From Oxytricha trifallax (Eukaryota > Ciliophora > Spirotrichea > Sporadotrichida > Oxytrichidae), in the NCBI GenBank assembly GCA_000711775.1, contig ARYC01019178.1:17647-81646 (forward strand): a DNA stretch of 64,000 nucleotides, in the 5' to 3' direction. The number at the start of each line of letters is the position of its first letter. The stretch's first letter is position 1. Below, piece by piece: positions 55,345 to 64,000 of the stretch. The translations under genes and the position numbers were made by a program. Under the pieces are notes generated by a model that was not told the DNA's origin, searched no databases, and saw nothing but the letters and a program-made list of their open reading frames with translations.

Positions 55345-55600
55345 AAAATGTTATTAAAATAGATTTAAAATGGGAAATAATTTTTAAAAAATTTTAAATT
55401 AAATTAAATTAAATTAAATATGGAATTCTAGTATTTTTTGATTTTTATTATAGTGTTTTAACTGCTATTTATTTGAATTTGATATATTTTAACAGCCAAT
55501 AATTTTGCTCATTGATAGATAAAATTAAAATTATCATAATTTAACTAAAGACCATATAACTTTTATTTAATTTTTTAATTCCTGATAAATAAATACCTTT
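55345..55600. mobile_element. m4: degenerate end of an R-superfamily MITE
   Basis: TGTTATTAAAATAGATTTAA followed by GGGAAAT, an AACTGC motif, and AGCCAATAATTTTGCTCATT resembles the left half of m2/m1. No matching right half is found. Confidence 0.4.
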
Positions 55601-55649
55601 CGGTATATATTAGCTATAAAAGGGAAAGATGTAGAGAATTATTTAACGA

Positions 55650-56260
55650 CCATATTTGATTCTTATAGTGCCCTCAAATAATTTCCCCCATCGATATAAA
55701 TCGATTTAATTATTTATCTTCTTCAAACTTCTTCCTAACTTATTTCTCCAACCAAATTTTCCTTGAAAAGTCGGTCTAAATAATTTTTTTGCATATAATC
55801 AAGATCTAAATTATATATTCTTTGAGTATTCATCTGGAACTTCATGCTCATTTTTATCCTCAAAATACACTTATTAGCATAAAATATTTTTGAGTTTCAC
55901 TAAAATCGAAATATCTCTCAGTGGTTTATTTTTCATGAATTATAAGTAGAATGGAACATGTAGCTTATGTTTTAATCCACATTATTCTTCTAGAGTTAAG
56001 CCGTGAAAAAATCGCTGCCTGAGATAATTTCATTTCTTTTCATGTACTCGACCAAATTTTGATGTTTGTTACATTGAAACAAACATCGCTTCTAAGTCAT
56101 ATAGACAAAATTCCTGACACAATTCTAAAATGGACACAATTTTAAAGGCAATGATCAGATCTCATCACTTATCTATCACTCTGAACATAGATAAACTCCC
56201 TTTTCCATCACAGTACAACTTTTTGATTATAAGGGTATCAGAAAAAGAGGATTTTAGGGT
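55650..56260 (-). pseudogene. Decayed kinase-like reading frame
   Basis: Minus-strand coding pieces in shifting frames: AFKIVSILELCQEFCLYDLE, then NKHQNLVEYMKRNEIISGSD, RYFDFSETQKYF, EDKNEHEVPDEYSKNIQF and DYMQKNYLDRLFKENLVGEI. The first two resemble the middle of a protein kinase, but the catalytic loop is not seen. The frame shifts could be IESs, but no pointers were found, so a pseudogene is as likely. Confidence 0.4.
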
Positions 56261-56488
56261 TTTCTATCTTGGGTGAAGAGATATTGAAAAAGCTAGAATT
56301 ATGTTTTGATAGACAATTCTATAAGCTAAATAGAATTATTATATGAAAATTTATAGACTTTATGTATGAGAATTATTAAAGTCAAAAGTCATAGCATCGA
56401 TTTTTCACTTTTACCTAAATAACTTCCTTCAGAGATTAATGGAAGATGAGTAGGGTAGAAGTTGTAGTTCATACCCTAGCTGCATATT

Positions 56489-57081
56489 CAAAACCCCAAA
56501 ACCCCTTAGTGAGGTTTATAAGTGCTTTGATTTAAAGGGTATAGTTTGGGTCTAATTGGAGTCAGTAGACAATATGCAGGTTTTAAGTGAATTTAATGAA
56601 TATATAATGAGTTTTATTGTTATTAATTCAAACAAATTTTATCTGTTTATCTTTAGTGTATCTTTTGAACTATATTCTCTCTAGTGGGTCAAGGATAACA
56701 TTTAATTTTTATCGAGGATAGTTTGGAGCTCTCAAGATTATCATCTCTACAAGGCTCTTAATTTCATTGCAGACATCTTTTTACTTAATGTGTTTCTAAG
56801 TGAAACTTATTGATTGCTTTTCATGCTTAGTACCAAAGTAAGACATACTTTCCATATCACTTTCTAATATTATTGCAGCTACTGCAAAAAATCCCATTAG
56901 ACAGAACAATTTTTCAGTTCTCTCTTATTGGAAAGTATCCAAGAGTCCCAAAATCTATGCAAAAGTAACTATCTCTTATCTTAAAGCTCTATTGAAATCG
57001 ATTACAACTACTTCTAATGGGCAGAGATTCAGCATTACGTTTTCAGGCTTCAAATCTCTATGAACATACCCAAGTTCATGC
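56489..57081 (-). mobile_element. TBE5: TBE right end with kinase C-terminus, fused to tandem array
   Basis: Starts CAAAACCCCAAAACCCC, preceded by ATT (56486-56488), with a well-preserved 78-bp repeat. The minus strand then encodes the TBE 57-kDa C-terminus up to HELGYVHRDLKPENVMLNL (57005-57075), where the element stops at the tandem array. Confidence 0.8.
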
Positions 57082-57916
57082 AATTTAGATTAGAAATTTT
57101 AATTACAAGTATAAGATAGCAAGGAACTTCTTCATAGTGTACTTCAAGGTGATATAAGAACAAATAATGGGTTTTATGGAGGAAAATGATGCTTCCTAAC
57201 TAAAATAAAACTTAATCCCCAACATTGTCACAATCAATAAAAACACATGAATAACTCATTAAGGGGTTTCAGGGTTTTAAATACATCCTTTCATCTCTTT
57301 ATATAAAAATTTGAATTTAATTATTTGGGGTTGGGGGGAAGTTTCTTTTTGCTTGAAAATTTATATGCACCCAATAGTGCAAGTTTCCTGCCCCAAACAT
57401 TAAAATATGTATATTTTTTTATTTTCTTAAAATCTTTATTTTTTATCAATTATGATATAGCTATTTTTAATCAGCATAAATAATATTATATCTACCTTGA
57501 TAATTATTTCAAGTTTCAATGAAAATACATTTAATTTTAGTAAAAACAATTATTTTATCATCGTTTCTAATCTATAATTTGATAATGAATAAAAATATAC
57601 CTTTCAAGAAATATTTCCTAAAAAGGTTGTTTAGTGTATGGTAATAATAATTAAAATTTAAATTTATATAATTTTTATTTCAAAAAAAAATTACATTTTA
57701 TGTTGGGTCAGGAACTTCTCCCCAATTATTTTTTTTATTTTTAATTATTTTTCCATATAAGATTGTATTTTATTCATTATCTTTAAATTTGATGAAATTG
57801 AGTGAATTGATATTACTACGCTCTATTTTAACTTACGCTTATTCGCTTTGTTGACTTTATTAACTTTATTTCATTTTTATTATAATAATTCTCAATTTAA
57901 CTATAGAACTAAAAAT

Positions 57917-58268
57917 ATGAAAAAAGCGAGAACAAAAAGATCTTTCAAAAACAAAATTACATACATAAAGCAAAAGATAAAAAACTAGCCAAATTCATGA
58001 TTTCATGAAGGAGACCTTTACATTAAAGACACAACGAAAATAATAGGAATAAATACCCTTTATATTTCCTACTTTAAGTGTAAGAAAATACTAAGGCATT
58101 CAAATAACAATAAAGAATTAGAAGACTCTATAAACAAACTAGAGATAGCTTTCATTGATGTATAGAATTTAGATTAAAATTTATAAAATATAAGATAGCA
58201 AAGAACTTCTTCATAGTGTACTTCAAGATGATATAAGAACAAATAATGGGCTTTATGGAGGAAAATGA
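57917..58268 (+). pseudogene. Tandem-unit ORF, copy 1
   Basis: Same ORF as described at 62220; here an indel near 58175 breaks the frame length, and the internal TGA is present. Confidence 0.45.
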
Positions 58269-61200
58269 TGCTTCCTAACTAAAATAAAACTTAATCCCCA
58301 ACATTGTCACAATCAATAAACCAGAATAACTCATTAAGGGGTTTCAGGGTTTTAAATACATCCTTTCATCTCTTTATATAAAAATTTGAATTTAATTATT
58401 TGGGGTTGGGGGGAAGTTTCTTTTTGCTTGAAAATTTATATGCACCCAATAGTGCAAGTTTCCTGCCCCAAACATTAAAATATGTATATTTTTTTATTTT
58501 CTTAAAATCTTTATTTTTTATCAATTATGATATAGCTATTTTTAATCAGCATAAATAATATTATATCTACCTTGATAATTATTTCAAGTTTCAATGAAAA
58601 TACATTTAATTTTAGTAAAAACAATTATTTTATCATCGTTTCTAATCTATAATTTGATAATGAATAAAAATATACCTTTCAAGAAATATTTCCTAAAAAG
58701 GTTGTTTAGTGTATGGTAATAATAATTAAAATTTAAATTTATATAATTTTTATTTCAAAAAAAATTACATTTTATGTTGGGTCAGGAACTTCTCCCCAAT
58801 TATTTTTTTTATTTTTAATTATTTTTCCATACAAGATTGTATTTTATCACTATCTTTAAATTTGATGAAATTGAGTGAATTGATATTACTACGCTCTATT
58901 TTAACTTACGCTTATTCGCTTTGTTGACTTTATTAACTTTATTTCATTTTTATTATAATAATTCTCAATTTAACTATAGAACTAAAAATATGAAAAAAGC
59001 GAGAACAAAAAGATCTTTCAAAAACAAAATTACATACATAAAGCAAAAGATAAAAAACTAGCCAAATTCATGATTTCATGAAGGACCTTTACATTAAAGA
59101 CACAACAAAAATAATAGCAATAAATACCCTTTACAATTCCTACTTTAAGTGTAAGAAAATACTAAACATTCAAATAACAATAAAGAATAAGAAGACGCTA
59201 TAAAAAAACTAGAGATAGCTTTCATTGATGTATAGAATTTAGATTAGAAATTCTAATTACAAATAAAAAATAGCAAAGAACTTCTTCATAGTGTACTTCA
59301 AGATGATAAAAGAACAAATAATGGGTTTTATGGAGGAAAATGATGCTTCCTAACTAAAATAAAACTTAATCCCCAACATTGTCACAATCAATAAAAACAC
59401 ATGAATAACTCATTAAGGGGTTTCAGGGTTTTAAATACATCCTTTCATCTCTTTATATAAAAATTTGAATTTAATTATTTGGGGTTGGGGGAAGTTTCTT
59501 TTTGCTTGAAAATTTATATGCACCCAATAGTGCAAGTTTCCTACCCAAACATTAAAATATGTATATTTTTTTATTTTCTTAAAATCTTTATTTTTTATCA
59601 ATTATGATATAGCTATTTTTAATCAGCATAAATAATATTATATCTACCTTGATAATTATTTCAAGTTTCAATGAAAATACATTTAATTTTAGTAAAAACA
59701 ATTATTTTATCATCGTTTCTAATCTATAATTTGATAATGAATAAAAATATACCTTTCAAGAAATATTTCCTAAAAAGGTTGTTTAGTGTATGGTAATAAT
59801 AATTAAAATTTAAATTTATATAATTTTTATTTCAAAAAAAATTACATTTTATGTTGGGTCAGGAACTTCTCCCCAATTATTTTTTTTATTTTTAATTATT
59901 TTTCCATATAAGATTGTATTTTATTCATTATCTTTAAATTTGATGAAATTGAGTGAATTGATATTACTACGCTCTATTTTAACTTACGCTTATTCGCTTT
60001 GTTGACTTTATTAACTTTATTTCATTTTTATTATAATAATTCTCAATTTAACTATAGAACTAAAAATATGAAAAAAGCGAGAACAAAAAGATCTTTCAAA
60101 AACAAAATTACATACATAAAGCAAAAGATAAAAAACTAGCCAAATTCAAGATTTCATGAAGGACCTTTAAATTTAAGACTCAACAAAAATAATAGCAATA
60201 AATACCCTTTACAATTCCTACTTTAAGTGTAAGAAAATACTAAAACATTCAAGTAACAATAAAGAATAAGAAGACGCTATAAAATAACTAGAGATAGCTT
60301 TCATTGATGTATAGAATTTAGATTAAAAATTATAATTAGAAATATAAGATAGCAAAGACCTTCTTCATAGTGTACTTCAAGATGATAAAAGAACAAATAA
60401 TGGGTTTTATGGAGGAAAATGATGCTTCCTAACTAAAATAAAACTTAATCCCCAACATTGTCACAATCAATAAAACACATGAATAACTCATTAAGGGGTT
60501 TCAGGGTTTTAAATACATCCTTTCATCTCTTTATATAAAAATTTGAATTTAATTATTTGGGGTTGGGGGAAGTTTCTTTTTGCTTGAAAATTTATATGCA
60601 CCCAATAGTGCAAGTTTCCTACCCAAACATTAAAATATGTATATTTTTTTATTTTCTTAAAATCTTTATTTTTTATCAATTATGATATAGCTATTTTTAA
60701 TCAGCATAAATAATATTATATCTACCTTGATAATTATTTCAAGTTTCAATGAAAATACATTTAATTTTAGTAAAAACAATTATTTTATCATCGTTTCTAA
60801 TCTATAATTTGATAATGAATAAAAATATACCTTTCAAGAAATATTTCCTAAAAAGGTTGTTTAGTGTATGGTAATAATAATTAAAATTTAAATTTATATA
60901 ATTTTTATTTCAAAAAAAATTACATTTTATGTTGGGTCAGGAACTTCTCCCCAATTATTTTTTTTATTTTTAATTATTTTTCCATATAAGATTGTATTTT
61001 ATTCATTATCTTTAAATTTGATGAAATTGAGTGAATTGATATTACTACGCTCTATTTTAACTTACGCTTATTCGCTTTGTTGACTTTATTAACTTTATTT
61101 CATTTTTATTATAATAATTCTCAATTTAACTATAGAACTAAAAATATGAAAAAAGCGAGAACAAAAAGATCTTTCAAAAAAAATAACATACATAAAGCAA

Positions 61201-62219
61201 AAGATAAAAAACTACCAAATTCAAGATTTCATGAAGGACCTTTAAATTAAAGACACAACAAAAATAATAGCAATAAATACCCTTTACAATTCCTACTTTA
61301 AGTGTAAGAAAATACTAAGACATTCAAATAACAATAAAGAATAAGAAGACGCTATAAAAAAACTAGAGATAGCTTTCATTGATGTATAGAATTTAGATTA
61401 AAAATTATAATTACAAATATAAGATAGCAAAGACTTCTTCATAGTGTACTTCAAGGTGATATAAGAACAAATAATGGGTTTTATGGAGGAAAATGATGCT
61501 TCCTAACTAAAATAAAACTTAATCCCCAACATTGTCACAATCAATAAAAACACATGAATAACTCATTAAGGGGTTTCAGGGTTTTAAATACATCCTTTCA
61601 TCTCTTTATATAAAAATTTGAATTTATTATTTGGGGTTGGGGGAAGTTTCTTTTTGCTTGAAAATTTATATGCACCCAATAGTGCAAGTTTCCTACCCAA
61701 ACATTAAAATATGTATATTTTTTTATTTTCTTAAAATCTTTATTTTTTATCAATTATGATATAGCTATTTTTAATCAGCATAAATAATATTATATCTACC
61801 TTGATAATTATTTCAAGTTTCAATGAAAATACATTTAATTTTAGTAAAAACAATTATTTTATCATCGTTTCTAATCTATAATTTGATAATGAATAAAAAT
61901 ATACCTTTCAAGAAATATTTCCTAAAAAGGTTGTTTAGTGTATGGTAATAATAATTAAAATTTAAATTTATATAATTTTTATTTCAAAAAAAATTACATT
62001 TTATGTTGGGTCAGGAACTTCTCCCCAATTATTTTTTTTATTTTTAATTATTTTTCCATATAAGATTGTATTTTATTCATTATCTTTAAATTTGATGAAA
62101 TTGAGTGAATTGATATTACTACGCTCTATTTTAACTTACGCTTATTCGCTTTGTTGACTTTATTAACTTTATTTCATTTTTATTATAATAATTCTCAATT
62201 TAACTATAGAACTAAAAAT

Positions 62220-62576
62220 ATGAAAAAAGCGAGAACAAAAAGATCTTTCAAAAACAAAATTACATACATAAAGCAAAAGATAAAAAACTAGCCAAATTCA
62301 TGATTTCATGAAGGAGACCTTTACATTAAAGACACAACGAAAATAATAGCAATAAATACCCTTTATATTTCCTACTTTAAGTGCAAGAAAATACTAAGGC
62401 ATTCAAATAACAATAAAGAATTAGAAGACTCTATAAACAAACTAGAGATAGCTTTCATTGATGTATAGAATTTAGATTAGAAATTTTAATTACAAGTATA
62501 AGATAGCAAGGAACTTCTTCATAGTGTACTTCAAGGTGATATAAGAACAAATAATGGGTTTTATGGAGGAAAATGA
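62220..62576 (+). CDS. Tandem-unit ORF, representative copy (119 codons)
   Basis: From ATG 62220 to TGA 62574 is 357 bp in frame in ciliate code: MKKARTKRSFKNKITYIKQK, then HEGDLYIKDTTKIIAINTLY, ISYFKCKKILRHSNNNKELE, LEIAFIDVQNLDQ and LLHSVLQGDIRTNNGFYGGK. One TGA lies in frame at about codon 29 (62299-62301). Copies near 60.1 and 61.2 kb have AGA there but lose frame two codons later (GGACC for GGAGACC). LYIKDTT..C..IL...NNN is faintly like a FLYWCH-type zinc finger; I do not claim it. The equivalent starts are 58991, 60070, 61145 and 63302. Confidence 0.45.
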
Positions 62577-64000
62577 TGCTTCCTAACTAAAATAAAACTT
62601 AATCCCCAACATTGTCACAATCAATAAAAACACATGAATAACTCATTAAGGGGTTTCAGGGTTTTAAATACATCCTTTCATCTCTTTATATAAAAATTTG
62701 AATTTAATTATTTGGGGTTGGGGGAAGTTTCTTTTTGCTTGAAAATTTATATGCACCCAATAGTGCAAGTTTCCTACCCAAACATTAAAATATGTATATT
62801 TTTTTATTTTCTTAAAATCTTTATTTTTTATCAATTATGATATAGCTATTTTTAATCAGCATAAATAATATTATATCTACCTTGATAATTATTTCAAGTT
62901 TCAATGAAAATACATTTAATTTTAGTAAAAACAATTATTTTATCATCGTTTCTAATCTATAATTTGATAATGAATAAAAATATACCTTTCAAGAAATATT
63001 TCCTAAAAAGGTTGTTTAGTGTATGGTAATAATAATTAAAATTTAAATTTATATAATTTTTATTTCAAAAAAAAATTACATTTTATGTTGGGTCAGGAAC
63101 TTCTCCCCAATTATTTTTTTTATTTTTAATTATTTTTCCATATAAGATTGTATTTTATTCATTATCTTTAAATTTGATGAAATTGAGTGAATTGATATTA
63201 CTACGCTCTATTTTAACTTACGCTTATTCGCTTTGTTGACTTTATTAACTTTATTTCATTTTTATTATAATAATTCTCAATTTAACTATAGAACTAAAAA
63301 TATGAAAAAAGCGAGAACAAAAAGATCTTTCAAAAACAAAATTACATACATAAAGCAAAAGATAAAAAACTAGCCAAATTCATGATTTCATGAAGGAGAC
63401 CTTTACATTAAAGACACAACGAAAATAATAGCAATAAATACCCTTTATATTTCCTACTTTAAGTGCAAGAAAATACTAAGGCATTCAAATAACAATAAAG
63501 AATTAGAAGACTCTATAAACAAACTAGAGATAGCTTTCATTGATGTATAGAATTTAGATTAAAATTTTAATTACAAGTATAAGATAGCAAGGAACTTCTT
63601 CATAGTGTACTTCAAGGTGATATAAGAACAAATAATGGGTTTTATGGATGAAAATGATGCTTCCTAATTAAAATAAACCTTAATCCCCAACATTGTCACA
63701 ATCAATAAAAACACATGAATAACTCATTAAGGTGTTTTGGGGTTTTAAATACATCCTTGCATCTCTTTATATAAAAATTTGAATTTAATTATTTGGGGTT
63801 GGCGGAAATTTCTTGCTTAAAAATTTTATATCCACCCAACAGTGCCAAAACATTAAAATATGTACATTTTTTAATTTTTTTAAAAATCTTTATTTTCATA
63901 AATTATGATATAGCTATTTTTAATCAGCATAAAAAATATTATATCTACCTTGATAATTACTTCAAGTTTCAATGAAAATACATTTAATTTTAATAAAAAA

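Larger units (their letters stand above)
57082..64000 (+). repeat. Tandem array of a 1.07-1.08 kb unit, 6.4 copies in window
   Basis: AATTTAGATTA recurs at 57082, 58166, 59236, 60315, 61390, 62469 and 63551, so the unit is 1070-1084 bp; copies differ by small indels and a few substitutions. Each unit contains, in order, an ORF 3' end, a TBE-like terminal sequence (CTCATTAAGGGGTTTCAGGG), a G-family-like block (GGGGTTGGGGGAAGTTTC to GGGTCAGGAACTTCTCCCC) and an ORF 5' part. The final partial copy is more diverged and has the more TBE-like GGTGTTTTGGGGTTTT. The array continues past the window end. Confidence 0.95.

Noticed and set aside
63793-63975. 60-residue ORF at the window end
   Set aside because: AT-driven frame inside the G-family block of the last tandem unit.

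Overview
This window looks like germline (micronuclear) DNA of a spirotrich ciliate of the Oxytricha/Stylonychia type. Four observations support this. Every recognisable protein reads through TAA and TAG as glutamine and stops only at TGA. The DNA is extremely AT-rich. Transposons end in C4A4C4 telomere-like repeats, as TBE elements do. Genes are broken into short segments (MDSs) separated by AT-rich inserts (IESs) bounded by short direct repeats (pointers). At more than ten junctions I removed the insert on paper, keeping one repeat copy, and the reading frame continued. Standard-code ORFs are therefore almost all misleading here, and the annotation below uses the ciliate code. All calls come from reading the sequence; no database search was run.

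0.6-23.5 kb: one large minus-strand gene (gene A) with an apparent signal peptide, propeller-like repeats near the N-terminus (23.5-20.4 kb) and cadherin-like repeats toward the C-terminus (12.2 kb down to about 0.7 kb). It is interrupted by many small IESs, by large palindromic elements (13.7-14.6, 16.4-19.7, 20.9-21.8 and 22.7-23.3 kb) and by two TBE transposons. TBE1 (1890-6903) is interrupted by a 976-bp palindrome. TBE2 (7458-11501) is 4044 bp and nearly complete; its exact removal rejoins a gene A reading frame.

24-28.9 kb: a GC-rich non-coding-looking island, a 148-bp element with a tRNA-like B box, and a plus-strand gene (C). 28.9-35.2 kb: an inverted, decayed TBE (TBE3) holding three nested inserts. 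35.2-43.5 kb: parts of three more MDS-encoded genes (E plus strand, G and B minus strand).

33.5-46.6 kb, with relatives at 50.7-51.9 kb and a relic at 55.3 kb: a family of palindrome-ended elements sharing TATTGT termini, a conserved TTACCGTTATG motif and iteron-like direct repeats. The largest (43585-46184) encodes a decayed Rep-like superfamily 3 helicase. I consider this family the best candidate for an undescribed system.

46.8-50.4 kb: a deleted, inverted TBE (TBE4). 52.3-52.8 kb: a small two-MDS gene flanked on both sides by C4A4/G4T4 telomere-like repeats. 54.7-56.3 kb: a small coding segment and a decayed kinase-like reading frame. 56.5-64 kb: a TBE end fused to a tandem array of a 1.08-kb unit that runs off the window; each unit carries a TBE-like end, a G/C-run element and a small ORF.
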